Part shown: one piece after another, positions 43,925 through 55,253 of the stretch | Layout: each line of letters begins with the position of its first letter | Numbering within the stretch: position 1 is the first letter of the stretch | Source of the DNA: Azolla caroliniana | Lineage: Eukaryota; Polypodiophyta | NCBI GenBank assembly: GCA_043228905.1 | Contig: JBHGNT010000005.1 | Span: 5,084,001 to 5,148,000 of the forward strand | Direction: 5' to 3' | DNA length: 64,000 bases | Notes under the pieces: generated by a model | What the model was told of the DNA's origin: nothing | Database searches by the model: none | What the model saw: the letters and a program-made list of their open reading frames with translations, nothing else | Made by a program: the position numbers and the translations under genes

Positions 43925-45569
43925 ACGACAACCTTCAGTGGATGTCGATACTACGTCACATTTATCAACGACTTCTCTAGGCACCCCTAGATTTATCCTA
44001 TGTGGCAAAAGAGTGAAGTGTTCTCACACTTCCAAAAATTTAAAAACGAAGTTGAAAAAAGAATAGGTTGGCACATCCGATGCCTTTGGTCGAACGGAAG
44101 TGTTCTCACACTTCCAAAAATTTAAAAACGAAGTTGAAAAAAGAATAGGTTGGCACATCCGATGCCTTTGGTCGAACGGAGGAAAAGAATTTTTCTCAGA
44201 CGAATTTACAGCCTATCTCCGAAAGGAAGGAATTCGATGAGAATTTACCTACCGACACACACCTTAGCAAAACGGAGTTACCAAACGTAAGAATCGGCAC
44301 ATACTAGAGGTAGCCATGGCAATGATGAATGAAAAGAACTTGCCGAAATCATATTAGGCAGAAGCAGCAAACACAATCGTCTACCTCATGAATCAATGCA
44401 CAACATTGGGAGCGCACGATATCACAACCCATGAGAAGTTCTTTGGAAAGGAGCCAGATTTATCCCATGTCAGGATATTCGACTCAATTGCTTATGTACA
44501 TATTCTCGTCAGAAAACAACAGAAGCTCAATCCTAAGTCGTAAAAATGTATCCTCGTAGGGTACTCACTCAAACAAAAGGGGTACAAATGTTATAATCCA
44601 CCTACTTGGAAAGTTCAAGTGAATCGGGATGTTGTTTTCGACAAGTCAGCCTCATGGTACGAACCAGAGCCAACTCCACCCGAACCAAACCTGACTCCAC
44701 CCGAACCGATCTCAAGCGGTCAGGAGATAGAAGAGGACAATCATCTGAGGCATATGTTTGAAGAAAGTCTAACTACGACTAGGCTAAGTGCCTCCGAGCG
44801 ATTGAAACACATCTCGAACGAGTCCGAAGATGGATAAGGGGAGGCCAAAATGCCGGAATATGAAGATTCGGATGACATCAAATCGGCTCACTCACTCGAT
44901 AGTGAGTTCGAAGGCCTTGATGCTCTGATTATCTAGACGAATAGAGTAAAGAAAGCCATAGCCACTGCGAATGAGAAACTCTATCGCTCCACCCGAGAGA
45001 AGAACCCAGTTAGTCGATTCGCCTACGATGACTACATGGCATATCACTATGCCTTTTATCAGATGAAGGTGGCAACGGTCCGAGAACCAAAAACATTTTC
45101 CGAAATAGTCAAGGATCCACGATGGGTCAAATCCATGAACGAGGAAATGCAAGCACTATGCATGAACAAGACATGGGATCTCGTCCCCCACTCCCCACAC
45201 AAGAAAGTGATTGGCTGCAGGTGGATCTACTAAATAAAATACAATGTCGACTCGATAAACCGCTACAAGGCATGCCTCATAGCAAAAGGCTATGCTCAAA
45301 TGTACGGAGTCAATTACGAGGAGACCTTTGCCCTAGTGGCAAAGATGACGATTGTTTGGATAGTCATTGCACTCGCAGCTCGGCTAAAGGGTGTACCTCC
45401 ATCAAATGAACGTGAAGAACGCCTTCCTTCAAGGTGAATTAGAAGAGGAGGTGTTCATGATTCAACCACCTAGTTTCGAATCGACCAACCATCCGACTGT
45501 AGTTTGCTGACTCAAGAAGCCATTGTGTTGACTCAAGCAAGCATCGTGTGCTTGGCATTTGAAGATCAT
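43925..45569 (+). pseudogene. Copia B2 integrase and first part of RT
   Basis: Continues from 27434 after gypsy-1: TTFSGCRYYVTFINDFSRH, FSHFQKFKNEVEKRIGWHIR, then the integrase end and GYKCYNPPTWKVQVNRDVVFDKSASWY at 44580-44660, linker to 44930, REKNPVSRFAYDDYMAYHYAF near 45000, NKTWDLVPHSPHKKVIGCRW at 45160-45230, and RT ([14 protein letters not shown]) near 45420. Stops and frameshifts throughout, including an 82-bp duplication at 44019. Cut by solo LTR E at 45570. Confidence 0.85.
44019..44182 (+). repeat. 82-bp tandem duplication in B2 integrase
   Basis: TGTTCTCACACTTCCAAAAA and the next 62 bases occur twice, at 44019 and 44101, without a visible difference over most of the length. 82 is not a multiple of three, so the duplication itself shifts the frame. 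Confidence 0.95.
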
Positions 45570-46030
45570 TGTTGGCCGGTTAGGCCAAAGTATGAAAAGG
45601 GAGCCGGTTTTGGGATAAAGGGAGTTGTAACTAGAATTAATTATTATAATTATAAGATCGGACAGACAGACCCGGAATCGGTATGCCGATCCAGATCCGG
45701 AGCGGTTCGTAGCCAATTGCCGGTTGGCACTGGTTTGTAACACAACCGGATACCTATAAAAGGATCCAGATATGATGTAACTAGGGACGGATAATTAAAA
45801 GAGAAGTGTTGTTATTTTCATATCTTGTTTATCCTATCATTTCCATTTTGTGCTTAATGATGTTGATCCTACGTGTGTAACTAATCGATCCGGATAACAA
45901 TCGGAGAGGATCGGTTCTGTGTTACGGTCTTCCCATTCCTTACCGTACCACCCCTTTGGTGAAGTGTTACGGAAGGACACCCTATGTTAGTGGCTTGTCC
46001 AACCCAGGATTAACGTAGTTTTGATTAACA
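45570..46030. repeat. Solo LTR E (unassigned family)
   Basis: 461 bp, TGTTGG...TTAACA, with 5-bp TSD ATCAT (45565-45569) and ATCAC (46031-46035). TATA-like CCTATAAAAGG near 45754. Removing it rejoins the RT block to give KITQYLHQI, as in B1. Not similar to the other LTRs here. Confidence 0.85.
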
Positions 46031-47040
46031 ATCACTCAATATCTTCACCAAATCGACTTCCGAATGTCAAGATCAGACAACCCCCTCTATTGAAGAAGTG
46101 AGTCTAACATCCCGATCGTCATCATCCTTTATTTGGATGATCTGGTTATCGGAGGAGAGAATCTAGCTGACATCAACAAGGTCAAATCACTTTTGTCCGG
46201 TAGATTTGAAATGAAAGACATGAAGGAGATCCATTACCTTCTCGATATAGAAGTAATTCGGACACCAGTCGGGATCATGATCTCCCAACAACACTACATT
46301 CTCAACTTGTTGTACAAGTTTGGGAAGACAAAGTGAAAACCTGTGTCATCCCTTCTTGATTGAAACCTCAAGCTCGATGTTGACTCTCGAATAGAAGGGT
46401 GTGAGCCAACTCAGTATCATCAGTTGATCAGTGCTTGATCTATCTCACCATCACTTGACCCGACCTCAGTTATTCAGTCGGTCTACTTAGCCACTTCATG
46501 CAGAAACCTTAGGATATTCATATGGATTGCGTTAAGAGAGTACTTAACTACGTGAGTGGGACGATGGATTACGGCATCATGTATAAGCCGAACACGATCG
46601 TTCGACTTGAAGGGTACATATATGCAAACTGGGTTGGCTACAAGGCTGACAAACGATCGACCTCGGGGTTTATCTTCTCCCTCGGTAGCAAAGCTATCTC
46701 TTGGAGCAGCAAAAACCAAATGACAGTCGCACTGCACAGAAATTGAATATAGGGGCTCTTCCATCACCACATGTGAAGTTGTATGGCTTAAATGAATATT
46801 GAAGGATTTGGGCGTTCCCATCAAGAATCTGATTCTCCTTTACTGTGACAACATGAGTAGTATTCATTTGGCTCGGAACCTAGTATTCCATGTGCGCACG
46901 AAGCATATCGAAGTGCACTACTACTTCATTCGAGAGCGCGTAGAGGCTGGAGATGTCGACCTGCAACATATCAACCCAAACCTTTAGGTAGCCAACATCT
47001 TCACAAAGGCCTTAGAAGTCAACAAGCTTAGGCAATTCAT
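46031..47040 (+). pseudogene. Copia B2 RT end and RNase H
   Basis: ITQYLHQID, IILYLDDLVIGGENLADINK (YLDD), SGRFEMKDMKEIHYL, then RNase H at 46522-46746 (RVLNYVSGTMDYGIMY, KADKRSTSGFIFSLGSKAISW) and its end at 46799-46987 (YCDNMSSIHLARN, RTKHIEVHYYFIRERV). Stops and small indels divide it. The 230 bp from 47080 to the LTR start with TTGAGGGGGAGT. Confidence 0.85.
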
Positions 47041-47314
47041 GATGAACCTTGGCCTAACAATTGCTGCATTGCCGAACTTGAGGGGGAGTACACCATCGAC
47101 GAGTACAACGTAGCAACCGATCAATCGATCGTAGCAGCCGATGCCGACCAAGGGGAGTTAAATCCCGAAGCCAAACAAGCTAGGCTAATCAAACAAGGAG
47201 CACGAAGCAATTGAATGAAGGAGAACAAACTCCAAACAGAGGAATCTAGAAAGCCGAAACGAACCAAACAACTAGACGACTTTCCGGCGACTGGAAGTTT
47301 TGTTTGAAGGGTTG

Positions 47315-47604
47315 TGTTGAGAATCAAACCCAACTTCCCCAATGCAATGGCTGTCACACTAGCAATGGACACACTAAGTACATGCTAGTTTTGTAAATAG
47401 TAGAAAGGCAGTTGCCCTAAGTTAGTTGGTATTTAAACCAACCCCTTTGTAACTAAGTTATTGTTGGATGTAATTTTATCTCTTGCTAATATAGCTTCTT
47501 GCTCTCTGTCTCTCTAAGCTCTCTCTCTCTCTCTCTGTATGTCTTACACACGCACACAATTCCTTCCGCTGCACAAAATCACCTACACTTCCCATTTCTT
47601 TACA
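47315..47604 (+). repeat. 3' LTR of copia B2
   Basis: 290 bp, TGTTGAG...TTTACA, preceded by a weak purine stretch (TGTTTGAAGGGTTG) and followed by TSD AAACT. Confidence 0.92.
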
Positions 47605-47653
47605 AAACTACATAAGTTCTTTTCGATTCTAATTGTCTATAGTTCATGGCAAA

Positions 47654-47880
47654 TCTAGAGAATCGGTGATGATTCTGTGCAGTGAAAGAACTGTGTGTGT
47701 GTGTGTGTGTGTATGTGTGGAGAGAGAGAGAGGGAGTTACAGAAAGCCAGAAAACTATATTAACAAGAAGACAAGAATAATCAACCACGTACAAAGAGAA
47801 GGAGAAGGTGCTTATGTAGTCACCTTCTCTCTAAGTTCTCTTACTAGTACCACCTCTTGGGAAAGAAGTTGTGCCTTACT
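47654..47880 (-). repeat. 3' LTR of copia D, incomplete
   Basis: Matches the first 210 or so bases of 59190-59530, then breaks off at GTGCCTTAC and passes into TTCAAACACAACTTCCGG, the sequence that stands before the LTR in B1 and B2. Confidence 0.8.
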
Positions 47881-48044
47881 TCAAACACAACTTCCGGTCG
47901 TCAGATGGTTGGTTCAGACTGGTCTTCGGGTCGGCTTTGAGTCGACTCCGACTTCGATTCGTTTGGATAACCGGTTCACTCCTGCTCCTTACTCCCCCTC
48001 AAGCTTGACTAGTCAACGGTCGAAAGACCTAGGTTTGTCGTGAA

Positions 48045-48268
48045 CTACCGCAACTTATCGAATCCCAGGGCCTTGGTGAAGATGTCGGTCATTTGCAGGT
48101 TTGTGTTGATGTGTTGCAGGTCAACATCCCCGACCAGAACACGCTCTCGGATGAAGTGATAGTGCAATTCGATGTGCTTAATCCGAGCATGGAGGGTTGG
48201 GTTCCAAGCAAAGTAAATATTGCTCATGTTGTTGCAATAGAGGAGAATCGGATCCTTGATGGGAACGT
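48045..48268 (-). pseudogene. Copia D RNase H end
   Basis: MSNIYFAWNPTLHARIKHIE, LHYHFIRERVLVGDVDLQH, DIFTKALGFDKLR. The frame is cut by gypsy-3 at 48269 and continues at 55254. Confidence 0.85.
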
Positions 48269-48326
48269 TGTCGCGTTGTTACGCGCGTACGTGTAGAAAG
48301 GGGCGGGACCACGGGGGTCTTGGACC

Positions 48327-48357
<31 letters not shown>

Positions 48358-48893
48358 TTCTCCGGCATGTAGGAGAGGGAAAGAGGGAAACAGAACGCAA
48401 CACTTAATTATAATGACAGAGATTACAAACTCCGACGGTTACAACCGACAAAGCGGCGACGGGCCCGACACGGGGACCCTACTCACGCACACCGACGACA
48501 ATCACCGACTCAAGGAAAACAAAGGGAAAGGGGAGCGACTCTACTGGAAACGCACGGGTTGTCCACGAAGCAGAGGCAGCGCACTCCCACAGGTGGCAAC
48601 GGACCCACAAAGAACGACGGCTCCCGTCGTAGAGAGAGAGCTCGACTTCCCTTCTGCAACAGCGCTTCCTTTCCTCCCACGTGCGCGATCCCCTCTTTTC
48701 TTTCTCCTCTTTTCTTTTTATCCCTTGTCCCCCCCATTGGGATACGCACAATCCCCCTCTAATAAATGTGTGTGGCTTAGTAGTCACATCCATCGGTTCG
48801 CGTACCAAGTATCCAATCACGCGTCCATCCGTGTAGGGGCCGGTTTACGCACTTTCTCTCCGATTCCGCCTATGGCCGGTTTTCTTCACGACA
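48269..48893 (-). repeat. 3' LTR of gypsy-3
   Basis: 625 bp, TG...CA, with a (GA)n run near 48330-48356; polypurine tract follows at 48894-48910. Confidence 0.92.
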
Positions 48894-48962
48894 TTCACCC
48901 CCACCAAATCGCGCATCCACCGGTATGCGCCAGAGACGGGTAGATATCGAAGAAACCGGGCC

Positions 48963-51900
48963 TCACTCGTTGCTCTCAGTTTCTCCGCCGGACCCGAACT
49001 GATCGTTGTTGTCGCTCCCGCTCACAGGCTCCGACTCGTCTTCAAACCGCTTTCTGAAAGCTTTGATCCGCTTTCCGGCCACCGGCACCGCTAATCGTGT
49101 CCCGTCGAGCTCCGCGAGGTGGTACGTGTCGTTGCCGTTCGCGCTCGTCACCATGTAGGGCCCGAACCATCTCCTAGCAAACTTTCGCACCGCCTTGTGC
49201 TGATTGTCGAGGCTGCTGTCGTATACCAAGACCTAGTCGCCTTCCTCGATCTTCTTTGGTCGCAACCGGTGCGTACGGTTGAACCGGGTCTTGTTACGCT
49301 CCCTCGCCGCTCGCAGCTTTTCCTTCGCCTGTATCACGTCCTCCGGCCTCCGCTCGAGTTGCCGAATCCGCGTCGCCAACAACTCCTCCCGGCTCATTTC
49401 GTCCTTCCAATCTACCGCCGCCCACGAAGAAACTGTCCGTTCCACCGGCATGATCGGCTTTTGTCCGTACATTAGCTCCGCCGGCATAAACCCTGTCATT
49501 GAACTGTGCGTAGTCCGGTCCCCCCATAGCGCGTAAGGAAGGAGTTGCGGCCAATTCCCGACCTGCCCACCGCATGCACGCACCAACGCCTTTACAATCG
49601 GTCCGTGCCCACGTTCCACCTTTCCGTTCGCCTCCGGATTGTACGCCGTGGTGAGGGAGAGTTTGACGCCCAACCGGTCGAACAGCTCCTCGGCCTCACG
49701 CGCATCCAGCTCTCCCCGGTCCGCCACGATCCTCCCAACGTACCCGTACCAACACACTACTTCTTCGATCAGGAACCGGCATACCGCTGCAGTTGTCTTG
49801 CTTTGCAGTGCACGGCCTTCCACCTGGTTCGTTAAGTCTTCACGTGCCAGCACCAAGTATCGTTTCTGTCCTACCCCCATCGGCATCGTCACCAAGTCCA
49901 CCATCCACTTGAAATGGACCGTAGGCGGGTAGGTCGGGTGTAGCTCGTCCCGGTGTCGGACTACGGAGTGCATCTGACAACTCTCGCAAGTCGTTACGAA
50001 CCGATGCACGTCTTGGTACAACCCCGGCCACCAGTACTTCTCCTTCAGCTTCTCGAAAGTGGCTCACGTTCCGCGATGTCCGGCCTAGGGGCTCTCGTGA
50101 AATGCCGTCAGTAATTTCCCCTGTTCTTCTTTCTTTGCCACTACTCGGAGTGGAATGCCGGTTCTCTTCTTTGGGTGCCTCCATATGCACCCGTCCCGCA
50201 GGAAGAATTGGCACGCCTTCCTCCGTATCCGGCTCGCCTCCTCTCTCGCCCATGCTGCGTCCGGCGTCATCGTCCATAGGAACCTCCCGATTTGGAGCCA
50301 TTCCCCGTTGTACCTGCTTTTGTCAAATTCGTTAAGCGTCGGAGTGTTCCCTTTCCTCGTCGTTACGTTAGCCGACCCAAAGAAGTCCTCGCCGACTTCT
50401 TCGTCTTCCGAAACCATGCCGTCTTCGTTGTTGAACCTTGCCCTCGAAAGCATGTTGGCCATGGCGTTGTCCTTTCCAGAGATGTGCCGTATCTCCGGGT
50501 TCAGGGACTTAATGTACGCGATCCACCTGAGCATCGCCAGGTCCGGAGTCGCGCATCCGGAGACCATACCCAAAATTGGTAGGCAGTCCGTCTCGATGAT
50601 CACTTCTGTCCCGATCAAATAGTCCTTGTCGACCTTGACTGCCGAAACGATACCCCATAGCTCGCGCTTGACTTGGGCGTATCCTCGCTGCCGCTCGCTC
50701 AATACCTTCGCCCCGAACCGGATCGGGAATCGTGCGCCGCCCTTGTCCTCCTGACTGATTACCCACCCGATCCCGGTCGGGCTGGTGTCCACCGTTACGC
50801 AGATGGGAACATCCTTGCCGTAAACCGCTTTACGGAGAGCCGGCGCTGCTGTAAGCGCCTCCTTTAGTCTCCGAACCGACTCCGCGTGCTCCGTCCTCCA
50901 CTCGAAGCTACGCCCCTTTTTCAATAGTCCGTAGAGGGGTTCCGCGACATGTGCGTAGTGTGGGATCCAAATGTGGTAGAACGCGCATGCCCCTAAGAAT
51001 CTGCGGACCTCCGTGACCGACCCGCAAACGTTCCTCATCGCGGAGATGGCCTCTACCTTTCCCGGAGACGGTTTCCTACCGTAAGGCCCGCACAGGTGTC
51101 TGACCACCAAGATCTCCGACTGTCCGAAGGTCGACTTTTCCCCGGAGAAGGTGAGCCTCGTGCGCTCTAGTCTCTGCAGCACCTTCTCGCAGTCATCGAT
51201 GTGGGACGCAACGAAATTCCGACATCCGTCCGGCTTGATTGCCTCGTCCCTTTTTTCCACCGGGCATCCCTTGATGGGGATGTCGTCTAAGAACGGCATG
51301 GTGATGTCCGAGATACAATCCCTGAGCACTTTGTTCATCGTGTTCACCATGTGAGCCACTGAGTTCGTCCCTCCTTGTGGCAGGGTACACATCCGCACCA
51401 GGCCGAGAGGAGTCCGTATCGTCGTAATGTCTCTGCTCTCCACAGCTAGTTGGAAATGATCGTACCCCGAGTATAGATCGACCTTCCAGCGAAGGCCTCC
51501 GCGAACTCGTCTATGGTCGGTCCGATCCCTGCGTTACGGATGGTCACCTTGTTGACCGGTTGTAGGTCCTAGATGAAGCGCAGCGTGCCGTTCTTCTTCG
51601 GCACCGTAAACCACCGATTCGAATACGGGGCACTCGACGGTTCGAGGATGCCCATCTCCACCCTTTGCTTTAGGAGCTCCATCAACTTCGGGATGTGAGC
51701 TCTCAGCACCGGAATCGGCTTGAGATTCCACGGTACATGCGGTACCGTGAAGATCACCATCGGTTCGACAACTGTCGGGTCTATGCACCCGATCTCCTCC
51801 GGTGAGAATGCGAAAGCCTTCCCGTGCCTCCCGAGCATTCTCCGAAACCGGTCCTCCTCCGCCGGCAGTAGGAAGCCGCCCCCACCGACCTTGAGCTCCC

Positions 51901-52434
51901 GTAACGTTATGTCGGTGAACCGGTGCCCTATGCCAGCCGGATTTCGTAAACTTGGGTCCGACGCGACCCCCTTTATCCGCTCCTCGCTGCCCTCCGCCAA
52001 GGGTGCTGCGACTGGCCTCACCTTCCAGTCCACAATCTTGTATTTCGTATCCACGCGGGCCGTTCGATCCGACCCGATCCTTTCCCCGAAGTCTGCGATG
52101 ACTTCGTACATTCTTATCGACCCCACCGGAACGGTCCGGTCTTCTCTAAGGTCTTCACCGATCACCTTTCGTAGTTCACCCAAGGTGTTGTCAAAAGAGA
52201 CCGCCTCCACGACGCCAATGATGCCCTCGTTGGGGAAGAGGACTCTGCATCCCCTGAGCCGCTCCTCCGCTCGCTTCCTCTCCCTACCGCTGACGCTGGT
52301 TATAGTACAACCTCCGTTGTCGGAGAACCAAAATTTCCTACCTATGGTACAGGTCTTCTTCCGTACTATACATTTGTGGGGTTCTTCCCGGGTGTCCGGA
52401 CTATCGCGGTCCCACGCCTTGACAGCCCTCTCTA
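48963..52434 (-). pseudogene. Gypsy-3 pol
   Basis: Minus-strand frames. N-terminal part and RT start, 51569-52210 (MYEVIADFGERIG, YSNRWFTVPKKNGTLRFI). RT with MPFLDDIPIKG, RNase H (CVTVDTSPTGIGW) and the next block, 50085-51443. Integrase, 49233-50021 (VTTCESCQMHS, IVADRGELDAREAEEL, NGKVERGHGP). Tail, 48963-49229 (KFARRWFGPYMVTSANGN). Breaks: TAG for Gln near 51571, a small deletion near 51480 in GDLYSGYD, TAG and TGA for Trp near 50070-50090, TAG for Trp at 49234. Otherwise well preserved. Confidence 0.9.
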
Positions 52435-52440
52435 AAAATC
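52398..52440 (-). promoter_or_regulatory. Putative -1 frameshift site and hairpin, gypsy-3 copy
   Basis: GAT TTT TAG at 52440-52432, then AGA, then stem GGGCTGTC (52428-52421) with GATAGTCC (52405-52398): eight pairs, two of them G-U. Confidence 0.6.
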
Positions 52441-54563
52441 CCCTCGGGTTTCGCTGTCGAGGGCCTCGCGGTTACGCTCGTGGTTTGGTCGCACCGTTAG
52501 GAACTAGACCGAGTGACGCCGGTCCTGGCTCTTGACTCTTGCATAGGTTGAACCGTTGTCCAACACCTTGGTCTCCATCCGTGCCGCCGTGATATATGGT
52601 TCTCCCAGTATAACCGGATGCGAGGACGTCTCCTGCACGAAGAAGTGTTGGTCAATCTCGACATTGCCGATTTTCACCCGTACGTTCGGACAGGCCCCAT
52701 GTAGTTCTTCCATGGCGCGCGTCGCTGCCCATATCTTCCAGCCATGCTTGGTGTTGATCGGCCATTTACCCTTCTTGTAGAAATCCATGGACATCAGGTT
52801 AATTTCGGATCCATGGTCTACCAACGCCACCACCAGTTCCATAACATTACCGATCCATACAGGGGTTTTCGTGGTCGCCCTGGCCCAATGCGGCTTCGTG
52901 TAGTGGCTTCCCGCCAGCTCATCTTCCAAGGCTCCATCTTCCAGGTGCGTGGTCCGCACTTCCGCCGGCTTCTCCGGTTCCGGCTCCGTCGAGAGCCTCT
53001 TCCGCTTCACCAAGTCTACGATAGAGTCGTGGAACTCCCTCTTGGCGATCCCCAACACCTCCCGCAACGACAACTCCACTTTACTGTCGAGGATTCGCTC
53101 TTCAAGGACCTTCCGTAGGTCCGTTGCTCTCTCGATTTCGGTGCTCAACCGAAACCCCGCCGGCTTCTTCCCATCCGGCACGCCTGGGTTGCTGGCACCG
53201 GTCGGTTTCGGCCCGAACCGGGTCTCATACCTCGGGGGCCCAACCCCTCCGGCCTTTCCTGCCCGTTTGTCCTCCACCAGAACCTCGTAGTTCTGGCAAG
53301 TGGCTTCTACGAAGCCCGTTTTCTCTTCCACCGGATCATCCCAACCGGTGACCTCCTAGACCTGTTGTTCCGCGCGGTCCGCCTCTTCCTTCTTTAGCCA
53401 AACTCCGGAGAGGCCTTCTAGCACTAGCAGCCAGAATCCGGAGTCCTTCGCCTTCTGGGTCTCATCACCCCCGACCCGAATTCCCACTGACACTGAGTAG
53501 TTAACGGCTTCGACGTGCCGTGCCACAGCCTCTTCCATCAACCTCTTCATTCCGCCGCGCCCCGTATTCAGTTCCAGGGCTCTCCGGGTCTCACTCGCGT
53601 GCCCCCGCCCGTTTCAGAGGTACACCACGTTGGTCCTGAGCGCGTCGGCGAAATCTGCGCAGTCCTTCCGAATGTGACCAATCGCGTCACACCACATGCA
53701 CCGCTGCCCAGCTGGAGTCTCCGGTCGCGAGGTTGTTCACCGCTGTCTCTTCGGGCCTGTGCGATCTGCAGGTCGCGCACCATCTGTGTTAGCTCCTCTA
53801 GAGCCGCTCCTCCGGATGGGCCTCTGACCTCGTTGTTCGATGCCGACCCCGACTCCGGCCAGATTCGGGTCTCTTCCTTCCTCCCAGCCGGCACCGAAAC
53901 CGGCTCCTCGAGCCTCCTCCCCGGGACCGGCCCCGACCCCGACGCGCTTCCGTCGCTCCAATCGCATCGTTTGTCGAAACGACTGCAGACCCGTTTTACC
54001 ATGGCCCAATCTGTCGTGAGCCCTTCGTCTGTTTCCAGTAGGGGACCCACCTTTTCCCTGTCGAGCGCATCCACCGTCTTGACAAATAGCAGCACTCGAC
54101 TCGTTTCGAGCACCGTCCGGTCCAGCATCAATAGCCGCGCGAACCGTTTTTCGAACTCCTGGAGGAGCACTGACGTGTTCCTCCCTTTTCCGGGGCTTTC
54201 CACCCACGCCATGAAGTCCCGCCTCGACAGCCGGAGCGAGTTGTCAAACCCGTACTTCTCGAGAAGCTGCAGCTCGAACTCCTCCCAAGTCTGGCATCCG
54301 GCCAGCACCTCGAGCACCTCCGCATGGATGCCCGGCGTCACCACCCGAGGGAATCCGGACAGCCGCCTGTCCACCAGGATATCCCTCATGATCATTTCGG
54401 CCCGGTAAGCCTCCAAATAACTTGTGGCGTCTTTCCCTTCGAAACGGCCTATAGAGCCGACGATCGATTCAATGGCTCTGTCGAGGGTACCCGTTCCCTC
54501 ATGAGTGCTCACCAGCCGGTCGACGGCCACTGCCATTGCCTCTGCTAGCTCTGATCCCCTCAT
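52432..54563 (-). pseudogene. Gypsy-3 gag-protease
   Basis: ATG at 54563 (MRGSELAEAMAVAVDRLVS). Gag is open to about 53700 (EVLEVLAGCQTWEEFELQLLEKYG, VESPGKGRNTSVLLQEF). A frameshift comes near the zinc knuckle (C..C...GHI.KDC pieces at 53660-53705 in two frames). A stop near 53357 precedes the protease part at 52504-53331 (VVALVDHGSEINLMSMDF, HPVILGEPYI). A TAG replaces Gln at 52504, about 24 codons before the GAT TTT TAG end. Confidence 0.88.
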
Positions 54564-54587
54564 CTTTCGACTCCTTTGCCGCCCTGT

Positions 54588-54604
54588 TCACGTCGGGTTC
54601 ACCA
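54588..54604 (-). other. Primer binding site of gypsy-3
   Basis: The minus strand reads TGGTGAACCCGACGTGA, four bases inside the 5' LTR, identical to gypsy-2. Confidence 0.75.
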
Positions 54605-54608
54605 AATA

Positions 54609-54670
54609 TGTCGCGTTGTTACGCGCATACATGTAGAAAGGGGCGGGACCACGGGGGTCTTGGACCGAGG

Positions 54671-54719
<49 letters not shown>

Positions 54720-55253
54720 CTCCGGCACGTAGGAAAGAGAAAGAGGGAAACAGAACGCAACACTTAATTATAATGACAGAGATTACAAACTCCGACGGTT
54801 ACAACCGACAAAGCGGCGACGGGCCCGACACGGGGACCCTACTCACGCACACCGACGACAGTCACCGACTCAAGGAAAACAAAGGGAAAGGGGAGCGACT
54901 CTACTGGAAGCGCACGGGTTGTCCACGAAGCAGAGGTAGCGCACTCCCACAGGTGGCAACGGACCCACAAAGAACGACGGCTCCCGTCGTAGAGAGAGAG
55001 CTTGACTTCCCTTCTGCAACAACACTTCCTTTCCTCCCACGCGCGCGATCCCCTCTTTTCTTTCTCCTCTTTTCTTTTTATCCCCTGTCCCCCCCATTGG
55101 GATACGCACAATCCCCCTCTAATAAATGCGTGTGGCTTAGTAGTCACATCCATCGGTTCGCGTACCAAGTATCCAATCACGCGTCCATCCGTGTAGGGGC
55201 CGGTTTACGCACTTTCTCTCCGATTCCGCCTATGGCCGGTTTTCTTCACGACA
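54609..55253 (-). repeat. 5' LTR of gypsy-3
   Basis: 645 bp, TG...CA, with a longer (GA)n run (54672-54717) than its partner. Confidence 0.92.

Larger units (their letters stand above)
26133..47604 (+). mobile_element. Ty1-copia B2, host of the large nest, TSD AAACT
   Basis: LTRs 26133-26401 and 47315-47604, TSD AAACT at 26128-26132 and 47605-47609. Its own sequence is about 4.5 kb; the rest is solo LTR C2, gypsy-1 (with gypsy-2 and C3 inside) and solo LTR E. When these are removed with one TSD each, the copia domains join in the normal order. Confidence 0.95.
48269..55253 (-). mobile_element. Ty3-gypsy-3, moderately decayed, TSD ACGT/ACGC
   Basis: 6985 bp on the minus strand. LTRs 48269-48893 and 54609-55253; flanks ACGT (48265-48268) and ACGC (55254-55257). 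LTRs differ at about 16 positions plus a (GA)n length change. Gag and pol are close to gypsy-2 but interrupted by stops and a small deletion. Confidence 0.92.

Noticed and set aside
48320-48943. 207-codon ORF in the gypsy-3 LTR, repeated at 54536-55339
   Set aside because: It occurs in both LTRs because they are copies; it starts in the (GA)n run and encodes low-complexity sequence.
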